Positions 1 through 10,424 of a stretch of 64,000 nt of DNA are shown here, one piece after another (position 1 is the stretch's first letter; every line of letters starts with the position of its first letter). The translations under genes and the position numbers were made by a program. A model generated the notes under the pieces. It ran no database searches, was not told the origin of the DNA, and saw only the letters and a list, made by a program, of their open reading frames with translations. Source of the DNA: Aurelia coerulea (lineage: Eukaryota > Cnidaria > Scyphozoa > Semaeostomeae > Ulmaridae); assembly GCA_039566865.1 (NCBI GenBank), contig CM076947.1:5835501-5899500 (forward strand), written 5' to 3'.

Positions 1-358
1 ATTCCGTTTCAAACGCTTTTTTGTTGATGATATATGAAAAAACTTTTCCGAGGTCCATACGTGGCCACAGAGAAACATCATCAACCCAGTCCTCATTACT
101 GATCAAGTTGGGATCTTGGATATTGTTAACTCGAAGTAATTTCTTGTATGTGTCCTTGAGTTCATCTTCAAGACTTTTTATGTCCTTTCTTATTGGTTCG
201 TTTTTCTCATAAGCAACCAAAGCCCTAGCAGCTAAATCTAGTTTTGTGCCGTCCTGTGCCAAACCACGTTGAGCGAGATAGTACTTTAACTCAGCGACAG
301 TCAATTCAAGAAAGTCAGAACAAGAGGCAGTTTCCTTCGTGTTTGACTTTGAAGCCAT
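1..358 (-). CDS. SAP-domain protein, N-terminal 119 codons, cut by left edge
   Basis: An uninterrupted frame starts at an ATG at 358 and runs off the window. Residues about 15-50 (FLELTVAELKYYLAQRGL, then G-T-K-L-D-L-AARA) fit a SAP domain, a short DNA-binding helix-loop-helix with conserved Leu, Gly and basic residues. An acidic and basic coiled segment follows (about 51-75), then a W-x-DDVSLWP motif and an F-S-Y-I-I region. From memory, similar N-termini in cnidarian proteins precede a SWIM or YqaJ-like nuclease domain; that part would lie outside the window and is inference. The gene could be host or transposon-derived. It has no frameshift or stop, unlike nearly every other coding piece here. 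Confidence 0.7.
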   Translation of the reverse strand, partial: MASKSNTKETASCSDFLELTVAELKYYLAQRGLAQDGTKLDLAARALVAYEKNEPIRKDIKSLEDELKDTYKKLLRVNNIQDPNLISNEDWVDDVSLWPRMDLGKVFSYIINKKAFETE

Positions 359-1018
359 CTTGAAATGTTATCAACTGAATGTTGTGAAAACCTTGGTAAA
401 AATGCCGGTTGTGGGATAATCTTTGAGTTTGTTCAAGGAAATATTTTCGTTCAGAGTCACGGCACAGCCCTCTGACGTAGGGGAGAGAAAAAGCAAAGGA
501 ATAGCCCTTCTAAACCAATCATCTACGCACTTCATATGAATTAACCAATCAACACAAACATGAGAACAAGTTACGAGGGGAATCTTCAATCGCCCACATT
601 GCCTATTGCGTTTCTTTATGACGAAACTGTCTGAAAAGGAGATGACTTTGGATCACGGAATTTTCGCTCGAAATGGAGGTTCTTGGCCACGAATGCTGTT
701 TGATGTTGAGTCCAAGTCATAATGGCCCTAATACGTCAAAACTGCGGCCTGTAGAGGCAGTCTTGGCAGAAATAAACTGCACGAAAGAAGACCTGGTCAC
801 TTAGGCCCATTTTTGAGTGAACCCGGAAATCGAAGAGAATTGAAAGGAAAACATGAAGTAATGGCAAAAGTAAGTATTAATATCAAAAATATGATCATTA
901 ATGATAATATAACTCAAAATATACTTTGAATTACGGCCCTAGATCTTGCGTACGAAGGCTCTTAATTTGCGGCTTTGATTCTGTGTTTACAGTGTGGCCG
1001 CCATCTTGTACATTCCAT
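359..1018. other. Upstream flank of SAP gene, no gene seen
   Basis: This stretch holds no convincing ORF. It should contain the promoter and 5' leader of the minus-strand SAP gene, but I could not identify a TATA box or other element. The right end abuts the foldback element that starts at 1019. Confidence 0.4.
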
Positions 1019-2407
1019 AATTCCTCAATTTACAACACACGCATTCTTTCTTAAAGGTACTTGAGCCTCTGTAAATGTCTAAATGTTGCAAAGACTTCAA
1101 TAAACCTTCCTTTGAGGGCACAAGTAGTGAGCATGAAGACTGTTAATGGAGCTTTAAGAAACTCGTAAAAAACTCTGTCTGACCATTGAAAATCTGACCA
1201 GAAACTTTCAGTGCTGGCCCGAATTCTTAGTTTCTTAAAAAAATGTGTGCAAAAAATGAGTGAAAATAAAAGGGAAATGGCATGGATTTCCTTGATAAAA
1301 GGAAAAGAGTTTCTTGAATAATTTGGCCAAATATTGAAGTTTGTTCATTATTGTTATCGAAGAGTCAAGTTTCTATAGTTTCTTATTAAAAATGTGTGCT
1401 TGAAACTATTTCACTTTGCACAAAGGGCATTACGGATACAGCCCTAATCCGTCAGGGAAAATACTAAAAGATATGTATCATAACTTTTAGGTTGTTTTAT
1501 TGACAAACAGTCTTTCGTTTGTTAAAGATTTATGTTTTGTGCTAACATGTCAATTATTTCCTTCAATATCTGCAGAGCGGGTAAAGACAGAAAGGGTTTT
1601 AATTAAGATTCTCATCGCAGCTAGGGCTATGACACAATCATTCATACCACTCAGTAAAAGTGACATGGGCTACACGTATTTTTTTTATAAGAAACTAAAA
1701 ATTTGGGCCAGTACTGGAAGTTTCTTAAAATTATCAGATTTTGAGTACTCAGAGTTTCTTACGAGTTTCTTAGAGGTTCCATAACAATCTTCATATTCAC
1801 TACATGTGCCCTCGTGAACATTTCAAAACAAGGTTTTTTAAGCCTTTCCAATGTTTAGACATTACTCAAGTACCTTACGAGTAATAATATGATACAGGAA
1901 ACAAGTGAAAGTAAAGTAAAACATGTCGAGGATTTCCTTTATCAAAATAAATAGTTACTTAGCTTATATTTTCCCAGTACTGGATTTTTTTAATTTTTGG
2001 CGATCTGAGAGTTGAGTTTCTTATAAGCAGTTTCTTATAAGAAAAAATACGTGTATTATTTCAAATTCTGTCCGAATGGTCCGAATAACCTGTAAGATAA
2101 TCTTAACTTATATAGAATTGCAGATCTTGACTTACACTTGCTTTTTTCATAAGAAACAGCTTATAAGAGATGTGAGGCGACTTTTTGAAGCCGATAAACC
2201 ATCCTACCTGGATTGAAAATGCAAAGAAACTTTTGTAATTTGCAGCTTTAATTAAATGTTTCCATTGACAGTCTTCATGTTCACTACTTGTGCCCTCAAA
2301 AGGAGGTGTTTTTAAAAGTCTTGGCAACGTTTAGACATTTAGCTCAAGTACCTTTAAGTAATGTGATACAGAAAACAAAGAATATGTGTGTTTTTAATTG
2401 AGGAATT
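1019..2407. mobile_element. Foldback element with about 140-bp inverted arms
   Basis: AATTCCTCAATT at 1019-1030 is mirrored by AATTGAGGAATT at 2396-2407. Similarity continues inward for about 130-145 bp, including the stretches around AAAGGTACTTGAG and TTTGAGGGCACAAGTAGTGA. The interior is non-coding and rich in TAAGAAACT/AGTTTCTTA motifs, and a nested MITE sits at 1673-2053. A second copy of the left half lies at 38106-38815. No transposase is present, so it is non-autonomous. Confidence 0.7.
1673..2053. mobile_element. MITE of the TAAGAAACT family (copy 1)
   Basis: It begins CACGTATTTTTTTTATAAG and ends as the near-perfect reverse complement, CTTATAAGAAAAAATACGTG. TA flanks both ends, compatible with a Tc1/mariner-type TA target. 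It sits inside the foldback at 1019-2407. Related copies lie at 19782-20214 and 56553-56960. There is no coding capacity. Confidence 0.6.
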
Positions 2408-2510
2408 GGGTAGATCAACCATTTATTCACGAGCCTGATACAAAGAAAATACAGCGAAAAAGATCAAACCACACAGATTCTCCAAGGAATTCTTAAAAAG
2501 CCCAATTCAG

Positions 2511-2863
2511 TATGAATCTTGATTTCGGGATCTAGAATTAGTGTGAATCTTGAATTCCGGATCTAGAATTAGTGTGAATCTTGATTTCGGGATCTAGAAT
2601 TAGTGTGAATCTTGAATTCCGGATCTTGAATTAGTGTGAATCTTGAATTCTGGATCTAGAATTAGTGTGAATCTTGAATTCCGGATCTAGAATTAGTGTG
2701 AATCTTGAATTCCGGATCTAGAATTAGTGTGAATCTTGAATTCCGGATCTAGAATTAGTGTGAATCTTGAATTCCGGATCTAGAATTAGTGTGAATCTTG
2801 AATTCCAGAACTTGAATCTTGAATCTTGGATCTTGAATCTTGAATCTTGAATTAGTGACTCCC
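2511..2863. repeat. 31-bp tandem satellite
   Basis: About ten head-to-tail copies of a 31-bp unit built around GGATCTAGAATTAGTGTGAA, with TTGAATTCC as the other half. The period is 31 bp (for example GAATTCCGG at 2707 and 2738). The 3' end decays into short TTGAATC repeats. The same satellite lies in inverse orientation at 37878-37985, next to the second foldback copy. Confidence 0.9.
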
Positions 2864-3695
2864 CAATTTCACTGCTGTGAAATTGCCACACCATGAAATT
2901 CAATGTGAAATTTGCCAGTGTAGAAATTGATCGTGCAATTTTACTTGCAAGTGAAATTCAACACACTGTGAAATTCAGTAGAAAATTTCCAGTGAGAAAA
3001 TTGATCGTACAATTTTACCCATGTGAAATTCAACGCATTGTAAAAATCAATAGAAGATTTTCAATGACATATTCATAGCATACTGCACATGCTCAGAACA
3101 TATTTACAGTGTCCCACAAGTGGTGCATCATACCTTCTAATGCCCTCAAGTAAACTCTATGATTGAGACATAAATGTTTTTCCTTCAAGTAAAGTTTCAA
3201 TAGAAACATTTTGGGAAGACATGCATCGCAAAGTGCTGATACTGTCCAATTATGAATATGAAGCCCTTTGTGGTAAATTTATCAGCTGCTATCATTCTAA
3301 TATTGGCAGTTTCTCTGCAAAATATTGTAAAAATTCCTTTCAAAAAGCCCCTTCAAGACCAAAAATTTGACATTAAATTTTAAAAAATTATCCATAAATA
3401 TTGGAATCAGCATATAACAAATAATCCAATGGTGAATTGTACAGTCGATTTCACAAAGATGGTTGATGTAAAATTAGCCATGTCCAATTTAACATCGTGC
3501 TGAATTCACTATCAATTTATGGTGGATCTCACCAATAAAAAGTAACTGGTGAATTTCACTGCTGTAGCCAATTTTACAGACAATTTCAAAGACAATTTCA
3601 CAGAGAATTTCACCACTCTTTTACCTGTGTTTGTAACGCTAGCTGTTTGCAGGACGCGAAGAAGGAAGAAGTGAATGTCACAATCTGGTGCGTAT
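2864..3695. repeat. TGAAATT-rich repetitive DNA, no gene
   Basis: Both sides of this stretch are dense in TGAAATT (left) and AATTTCA (right) words. AATTTCACTGCTGTGAAATTG near 2868 is partly echoed near 3552. It may be a decayed inverted-repeat element, but I could not fix its ends. Reading frames across it are repeat-driven. Confidence 0.45.
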
Positions 3696-4560
3696 CCGTA
3701 TGTTATAAAAGTTAAAATCACCTGAAATCACCTGAAAACCACCTGAAATCATCTGCAAATCATCTGAAACCGCCTGTAAATCACCTGCAAATCATCTGCT
3801 CATTGTTTTGATGAATGGGGAAAAGTCTTATTGTCTTCAACTTTGATCATTAACACCTAAGACGGCAAATAATCCTACTGGTGTGATCGGTAGTTCTTAG
3901 GTCTCACGCCTTTTGTCTCATTCAAATTGCTTTTTGGTCTCACTGGGCTGATTTTAGTATTTTATCTAAATTGTATAAAAGCTAAGCTACGTCTTCACGC
4001 ATCTGGATATTTTTGAAAACGCATCTTTTTTAGCCGTTTTGGTTTCACGCACACACGTGGACGGCGTTTTCGGTCACCCAGTTTCAAGTGTCGCAGGGTT
4101 TTCATGTGGACAATTTCAAAGATGCTGCTCGTGTGGATGCGGAATGCGGATCTTTTTATATGGATAGACCTATAAATACATTAGACTAATAATACAAGTT
4201 CATAGACTCATTACATAAGTCCCTCTAACCTTCGTTGTTGTTGTTGTTGAACATAGCTTCTTTGTTGTCGAGGGGCGTATCACTCTGTAAAAATCCTTTT
4301 TTCTTCAAGAAAAATCCGTAAAAAGTCCCTAAAAATCCTTTTGTTTAAAAAAATCTCGTACGCCTTTCCGGAAGGGTGATGTACCCCTCGTGTGTTGTAG
4401 CGACAAGTCTGCAGTAGGGGGGGGGGGGGGGCGAAACAAGATACTTTTTTGGAATTAGTCTAAGCAGGTCGTAGTTATCGCCATACAAATGTTGTTCTTG
4501 TTGTTGTTTTTGCTGTTGTTGTGATGACTGGGAATATCTCTTGAGTCTTGAAATTTATAG

Positions 4561-5579
4561 GGTAGGGTGGGGCAATGTGGGTCTAAAATGAGCGAAATCT
4601 CAAAATGGATAGCTGGTAAAACGACAATAAAATGCAAACAATTTCAAAAGCTTTGTTTAATTGACATTCAGTGCTTCTTGTTCCTTGGGAAAAAATCTCA
4701 GCTCTGACAAAGGCTGTTAAATATTTTAAAAAAATTTTCTCTTATGGCAACTAAAATAGGCCCACTTTTTCCGACGAGCAGGAAAAGTGGGTCTATTTTC
4801 AAAACTTGTACAATATCGGAGTACGAAAGGATAAATGATTAGAAAAATTAATGGAATTACCTTTCTCAACTATTCTCTATTCAATAAAATCGCAAGCTTT
4901 GCCTTTAATCGCAAGCAATCCCGGTCCCGCGACGAAAATAAAACTACGGTCATTCTGCTGTGATCCACCATCGTTGCGACTTGCAACTCAGTGAACGAAT
5001 TTGATAATAACAGTCAAATAAAAATGTTTGCAGTATGTTTAACCATATTTATTGGTTACAAGACAACAACTGCGGTAATAGTAAACCCATTTTCGCATTT
5101 TAGACAGGAAGTAACGTGGCAAGATGAATATAAGTGGGACAATTTAAGCAATTCAAGGCTTCGTCGAATTAGAATTATGGCTGAATTCTCAGTAGGTCCA
5201 CATTACCCCACCTGGTAAAAAAATAAATATAAAAAGAACAATCGCGTCAATGACTTTGAAATAAACGTTATTTCATTTGTAAATGACCAAACTCTCACCT
5301 CATAGTCATTAGAGTGACCAGAAAAGCAAAGCAACAGTGGCCTGACAAAGTTTTCCTGGGCTTTGAGATTCTTGCACAATAGGCCGTTCAGTAAAGTTAT
5401 TTTATAAAACGAGTGGAGATACATCTAAGACGAATGTTTTATGCAAAAAGGCAGTTTACTGTGTAGACATTAAAAGAAAAATAGCCAACATTTCTTCCAT
5501 TTAACAAGAAAGGATATTTCTAGCAAAAAGCTCAGTAGACCCATTTTACCCCGTAGACCCAAATTACCCCCACCCTACC
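4561..5579. mobile_element. Nested MITE with GGTAGGGTGGGG termini
   Basis: The left end GGTAGGGTGGGG followed by AATGTGGGTCTA matches the reverse complement of the right end (5540-5579), where GGGTCTA words recur. A further internal copy of the motif lies at 5190-5216. The interior is non-coding. The target duplication is not clear. Confidence 0.55.
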
Positions 5580-5620
5580 ATATGGAGCATAGAACTTTTC
5601 AAAAATATCCGGATACGTGT

Positions 5621-5673
5621 TAGCCTGCGTGGCAGACCTTTTCCTTTTGGAATTCGGTCTGCAACGCAGGCTA
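5621..5673. mobile_element. 53-bp palindromic MITE with 9-bp target duplication
   Basis: TAGCCTGCGTGGCAGACC is mirrored by GGTCTGCAACGCAGGCTA. It is flanked by GATACGTGT at 5612-5620 and 5674-5682. The other arm of the host element (around 3995-4015) shows the uninterrupted sequence. A 9-bp duplication would fit a Mutator-like family; that assignment is inference. Confidence 0.85.
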
Positions 5674-5969
5674 GATACGTGTGGACGTAGCTTAACTCTG
5701 ATCAGCCCAATGAGACCACAAAGCAATTTGAATGAGACAAAAGGTGTGAGACCTATAAACTATCGATCACACCAGTAGGATTATTTGCCTTTTTAGGTGT
5801 TAATGATCAACGTTGAAGACAATAACTCTTTTTCCCATTCATCAAAACAATGAGCAGATGATTTGCAGGTGATTTACAGGTGGTTTCAGATGATTTGCAG
5901 ATGATTTCAGGTGATTTCAGGCGATTTCAGGTGGTTTCAGGTGATTTCAGGTGATTTTAACTTTTATAA

Positions 5970-6422
5970 TGCCTGGTTCTCATATAGTCTCAACCTGACG
6001 GCGACCCATCGGCGTCACTACTGCATTGCAAAAGTTGAACTGCCGGCGGCTCGTTGGCGACCCATCGGCGACATGTTGCCGGCAGGGCGCCGTCAACCAT
6101 ATCTCAGTGTGCATTCCCTGCTGATCCTCGTATTTGATTGGCTTGCTATGGTCACCTGATCACCAGGAATGCAAATGATTCGCTGACGCATCGCCGGCAA
6201 TGCGCCGCCTCATGTTCTCATATAATTTTCATTGGCGCCGGTGCCGCAGCAGAGTGAAAAAGTTGACCTCTGGTCAACTTTTTCGAATGACTGCGGCAGG
6301 ACGCAGGCAGTCGGCGCCCCATCGGCGCCGAGTGTTCTCATTAAAATTAGACTACCGGAGCAAGGTCGCTGGTGGGTCGCCGGCAGGTCGCCGATGGTTT
6401 GAAGCTATATGAGAACCAGGCT
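5970..6422. mobile_element. MITE with TAA target duplication (PIF/Harbinger-like)
   Basis: The ends T/A-GCCTGGTTCTCATATA are inverted repeats, flanked by TAA at 5967-5969 and 6423-6425. The uninterrupted sequence (reverse complement of 3696-3712) shows a single TAA at the same place, so the duplication is read directly. The interior is GC-rich with repeated GGCGACCC/GCCGGCA words, unlike its AT-rich surroundings. Three-base TWA duplications are typical of PIF/Harbinger. Confidence 0.8.
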
Positions 6423-6468
6423 TAACATACGGTTGGAGTTGGAGGTGAAGGAATTTTTCCAAGAAGGT

Positions 6469-6640
6469 GTTGTGGCGCAGTGGTGTAATCCTCTGACTTT
6501 GCAGCCAGAACAGTCAGGCGGAGTGGGTTCGATACCCGGTAGGACCCCACCACTTGAGCGTCATGACAAGGGGTCACGGACTTGATTAGGTCTGCTCTAT
6601 TTCTGCGATCCCAGCGCTTGGCGCTGAAAAACGCAACTTC
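6469..6640 (+). repeat. tRNA-derived SINE head
   Basis: GTTGTGGCGCAGTGGTGTAA resembles an A box. GGTTCGATACC at 6526-6536 fits the B-box consensus GGTTCRANNCC. Spacing is tRNA-like, but the anticodon arm (CTGACT...AGTCAG) has an over-long loop, so this is not a functional tRNA. An unrelated tail follows. Confidence 0.5.
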
Positions 6641-6643
6641 ACC

Positions 6644-7600
6644 TTTTCGAACCCACATTGCTTTTTATGTAAAAATCGAGAATTGCAAGCTAGAGGCCCT
6701 TTACATGAGAAATTTCAACCCGTGTTGAGTTTTAACAGCATTGCTTATTTTGCCTTGCGTTTACATGAAATCTCAACACGGGTTGAGATTAGGTCACATG
6801 GTTGCAAACAATGGAAGAAGGAATGTGAGCCCACTCCAATATTCGAATGATTGCAGAAATAGATTCGATCTCCTTTGTTCGAATTCTAATCTCGCCCCGA
6901 GTTGAAAAAATATGGCGTTTACATGAGAATTTCAACCCGTGTTGAAATTTCAACACGGGTTGAGTTGCCGAGTTGAGTTGAACCCGTGTTGAGTTTCAAC
7001 TCGGCCTCCTTCATGTAAACGCGATGAAGGCTTACACCATCAGCCGAGTTGAAACTCAACCCGTGTTCAACTCAACCCGGGTTGAAATTTCTCATGTAAA
7101 GGGCCTCCTAGACTCTTTTACACTTTGTGAAAATATGGTATGAGCTAAAAATAGGTGCTCTTCACAGTGATGTTCCTTATAAGATGGAGCATCTTTTGTC
7201 GTATAGTGACAGCAAACTTCTAAGGAGGGGAGAATAATATATAGTAAAGTAAACAAACAATTTTTCGAACCCACATTGCTTTTTATGTAAAAATCGAGAA
7301 TTGCAAGCCAGACTCCTTTACACTTTGTAAAAATATGGTATGAGCTAAAAATAAGTGCTCTTCACAGTGATGTTCCTTATAAGATGGAGCATCTTTTGTC
7401 GTATAGTGACAGCAAACTTCTAAGAAGGGGAGAATAATATATAAGAAAGTAAAAGAGCAATTTTTTGAACCTACATTGCTTTTTATGTAAAAAGCGAGAA
7501 TTGTAAGCCAGACTCTTTTACGCTTTGTGAAAATATGGTATGAGCTAAAAGTAAGCGCTCTTCACAGTGATGTTCCTGATAAGATGGAGCATCTTTTGTC
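6644..7600. repeat. About 200-bp tandem repeat, three copies
   Basis: Units starting TTTTCGAACCCACATTGC recur near 6644, 7262 and 7462. Each runs through TATGGTATGAGCTAAAA and CAGTGATGTTCCT. The first copy is split by the MITE at 6693-7107. The third copy runs into the Helitron Rep fragment. An inverted copy lies at 8280-8490. Confidence 0.8.
6693..7107. mobile_element. 415-bp palindromic MITE with CTA target duplication
   Basis: GAGGCCCTTTACATGAG and CTCATGTAAAGGGCCTC form the ends. CTA flanks at 6690-6692 and 7108-7110. Paralogous repeat units near 7309 and 7512 show the uninterrupted site. The interior has several inverted CAACCCGTGTTGA/TCAACACGGGTTG words, giving strong hairpin potential. 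No ORF. Confidence 0.85.
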
Positions 7601-8000
7601 GTATCACAGTCGTCACACAACGCATTTGTGTTGGCACGTGAGCGTGCAAGCGTTGGATATCAATATATTGTGGCATTCTCAGCCACACAAGCAAGTGTAT
7701 ATGAACGGTTCCACGCTTCTGAAATTCAAAGCGGTAGAAATAGGCATTCACATTTTTTGTGGCAGTCATATTGTAAGAAAACAGATGATTGCACCAGTGA
7801 CTATCATTGGAGCCACATAAGTAGCCACACACAATTTGTTCAAAAACATGCATGATATGCAAAGTTTCATGACACGCATTGGTTGTAGGGCCATACCCTG
7901 TCCCTGCAGAAATGGCATCAAGCCAGAGTGGAAGAGGAAACGACCATTCTGAAGGACTAATTGTAATAAACAGAGAAGGAAGACCAAACTGGTGTACCGT
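7545..8000 (-). pseudogene. Helitron Rep (HUH endonuclease) fragment
   Basis: The minus frame is open from just after a TAA (8001-8003) to 7545, about 151 codons. It reads LFITISPSEWSFPLP near its N-terminal side, then TLHIMHVFEQIVCGYLCG, then YFYRFEFQKRGTVHIHLLVW. The His-x-His inside KRGTVHIHLLVW is the HUH metal-binding motif 2 of Helitron Rep rolling-circle proteins, and the flanking SPSEW and RFEFQKRG pieces fit the same domain. The tyrosine motif and the helicase are absent, so it is a dead fragment. Its 3' end overlaps the 200-bp tandem repeat, so those repeats are probably derived from the same element. Confidence 0.75.
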
Positions 8001-8279
8001 TTAGTACAACAAAGATGACAACAACAGAAGGGCCCTTAAAATCGTATTGAGGAGGTGGACAGGGTCCACAAAAAGTTTTTCTACATCAATAGAAATACAC
8101 TCATTTTTTTATAAGAAACTGCTTATAAGGAACGGTAGGCTCAATTTTTCGAAAGCTAAGAAACAACCCTACCTGAATTGAAAAAGCTAAGAAACTTTTG
8201 TAATTTTCAGTTTTAATTTTCCTATCACAATCAAAAAATATTTTGACATTGTACATCTACATAAAGCAACTGTTTGGAC

Positions 8280-8490
8280 ATTGTTTTGAGTTTGCTGTCA
8301 CTATTGCCTTCCTAAAAGTTTGATGTCACTATACGACAAACGATGCTCCATCTTATAAGGAACATCACTGCAAAGAGCGCTTATTTTTAGCTCATACCAT
8401 ATTTTCACAAAGTGTAAAGGAGTCTGGCCTGCAATTCTCGATTTTTACATAAAAAGCAATGTGGGTTCGAAAAATTGTTTGTTTACTTTC
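8280..8490. repeat. Inverted copy of the 200-bp repeat
   Basis: The reverse complement of this stretch matches the tandem units at 7262-7600, including GCAATGTGGGTTCGAAAAAT and the TATGGTATGAGC block. With the forward copies it brackets the Helitron Rep fragment. The sequence before it (8095-8275) is a TAAGAAACT-type segment also found at 43590-43780. Confidence 0.75.
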
Positions 8491-8529
8491 AAAGGCTTTG
8501 CAGGATGTCGGTAAAGAAAATGAAGTGAA

Positions 8530-10424
8530 GTGAAAAGATGCAGGTCAATAGGTGTGCAAACGAATCTAGCAGGAGTTGATAGGGAGCTGGTAGAAACCCA
8601 GACAGCAACGGGATCCTCACTTGTTAGCGTTGGCAAGACTTTTAAATCGTTTAAGAAAACGGACAGTGCAACAGATAGCAGCCCCCAAGCGAAGCAATCC
8701 ATCTCTCGCATCCCTATTAGGAAAGTCCCAACAAGAAATGTTGTGCGGTCGGAAAAAGTAAAAGGAGCTGACCAAGCAATGGAGCTTCTAGAGTTCATTG
8801 CTGCAAATGAATCTGACCATGTAGAAAGCGACGATTTGATACATATAATTGCAACATGGTTCAGACAGCATCCAAGGTTGATGCAGCAAGCGGCAGATAC
8901 TGCAGGAATAAATATTGCAAGTAAGATCACTTCAAATGAAACCGCAGATCCACAGGCATGTGGAAGGTTCTCAAATTCGGCTGTGTGCATGATGCGCACT
9001 TTCCTTAACAAAAAGGGGTGCAACATGCTTGCCTCAGAACGCCAAGTCAGGAAGGTAAAATAATTAAGATCCATGTGACTGGAAGATGAAAAAATTGAAA
9101 AAGGTGTCATGCCACTGCAAAACTCCAAAGCAGAAAATGATATCAAAAGGCAGCCATATGCGAAAATTAAAGATTTGAAGCAATTCCTTGAGGAAATTAT
9201 TTCCAACGCGGAAGAACAGGGAAATATCATTCACAACGAGGCTTTGGGTGGAAAATATTTTCTACTTTTTCAATCAGACCGTGGAAGCACAATCACCAAG
9301 TTTTATGCCGTGATAATAAATGAAGTGCTAGTTCGTGGTCAAACAGTAAATTGCGTTCACGTCTATTGCACCTTTGAGGGACCTGACTACATCGAAAATA
9401 TGTGGAAAGTATATATGTCCTTCATACCACAAATAAAAGCATTGCAACGAGATCACGTTAGAATTAATGGTAGGAAGATCGAACTGTTTCTTGGAGGTGA
9501 CCTCAAGAATATTGACCTGCACCTTGGCAAACAGGGATCAAGTGCAAGCTTCCCAGATGAGAATGATCTGGTGACGTTAAATCACCTTCAGCATCACGCA
9601 AAAGAGCCCCATACCCTTGAGCATTGCAAGTTTGAACTGCGAACACCACAGCATTACATAAGTGAATACAATGAGTTCTTAGCTGATGAAAGATCAAAAG
9701 CTGGTAAGATGCATTCGAGTGTTGTGGATAGTATGTTGTTCCCAGTAAAATCTCTAGATCACGTTGCACCACCTGTCCTTCACATGATGATGGGTATTGT
9801 TGAAAAAATTTATCAGATACTGGTTCAACATTGTACTGGTTTGGATGATGATGAAGATTCAAGTATTCAAGATTCAAGCACATGCACGACCCTATCACGC
9901 TCTTACGACTGGCACAAGAACCACCACCACCAGCATCCCACCCACTGTACATTGACACCAGCACCCACACACACAGTCGAACAGCACCACAACCATCACC
10001 AACACCAACACTACCACAATCATCACCTCACCTCCCACATCTCTCCGAATACAGTGACCAGCAGTTCTTTCACGGCAACCCCATCTCCATTCCTCCGTAT
10101 CAACACATACAAGAAGAATTTCACAACATACCATTGCCATTGCCACGAAAACGCCGCTATACACCACCATCTCCACAAACAGATCCTTTACTCAATTTCA
10201 ACTCATTACCGTCCCACTCACCATCTCCATGCCCACCAACTCCACCACCAAAGAAGAAACGCAAGATGAAACAGAAGAAGGTATCCACTAATCACCCTAC
10301 TACACTTGCAACAACTGCACCCATTGCACCAGCTGCACCCATTGCACCAACTGCACCCATTGCACCAACCATAACAAAAGCACCAGGACAAAAGCAGAAA
10401 AAGAAAAAGAAGCAGAGAGCATAG
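8530..10424 (+). pseudogene. Decayed transposon-associated ORF, GGD-motif family plus Pro/Lys-rich tail
   Basis: Three open stretches look like one protein. 8530-9060 (about 177 aa) has a polar N-terminus ending in NMLASERQVRK. The same frame reopens at 9079 after two stops (TAA, TGA) within about 20 bases and runs to about 9870. It includes SDRGSTITKFYAVIINE, FLGGDLKNIDLHLGKQG and SMLFPVKSLDHVAPPVLHMM. A shift to a second frame then gives a Pro-rich, Lys-rich tail (9882-10424) with PPKKKRKMKQKK, a likely nuclear localisation signal, and PIAPTAPIAP repeats. I recall uncharacterised invertebrate proteins with a similar GGD...G..GSS pattern but cannot name them. The shift at about 9855-9880 could be an intron. 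The 261-aa antisense ORF is a shadow. Confidence 0.55.

Larger units (their letters stand above)
3696..6432. mobile_element. Long-TIR (foldback-type) DNA element, non-autonomous
   Basis: The left end CCGTATGTTATAAAAG (3696) is the reverse complement of the right end, which is CTTTTATAACATACGG once the insertion at 5970-6422 is removed. Arms of roughly 350-400 bp match, including multiple CACCTGAAAT/CATCTGCAAAT subterminal repeats (3720-3800 and 5855-5955) and the block around AAGCTAAGCTACGTC. Three younger elements sit inside: 4561-5579, 5621-5673 and 5970-6422. No transposase ORF was seen, and I could not see a target duplication. Confidence 0.75.

Noticed and set aside
2511..2863. CRISPR-like array
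   Set aside because: Units are contiguous 31-bp satellite copies with no unique spacers, and the DNA is eukaryotic.
4991..5218. Plus-strand 75-codon ORF inside the GGTAGGGTGGGG element
   Set aside because: No motif, and its end overlaps the internal repeat copy.
6469..6545. Functional tRNA gene
   Set aside because: A and B boxes are present, but the anticodon arm is malformed and the sequence continues into a SINE-like tail.
8445..9230. 261-codon minus-strand ORF
   Set aside because: It is antisense to the better-supported plus-strand protein at 8530-9870, with Ser/Cys/Phe-rich composition typical of an antisense shadow.
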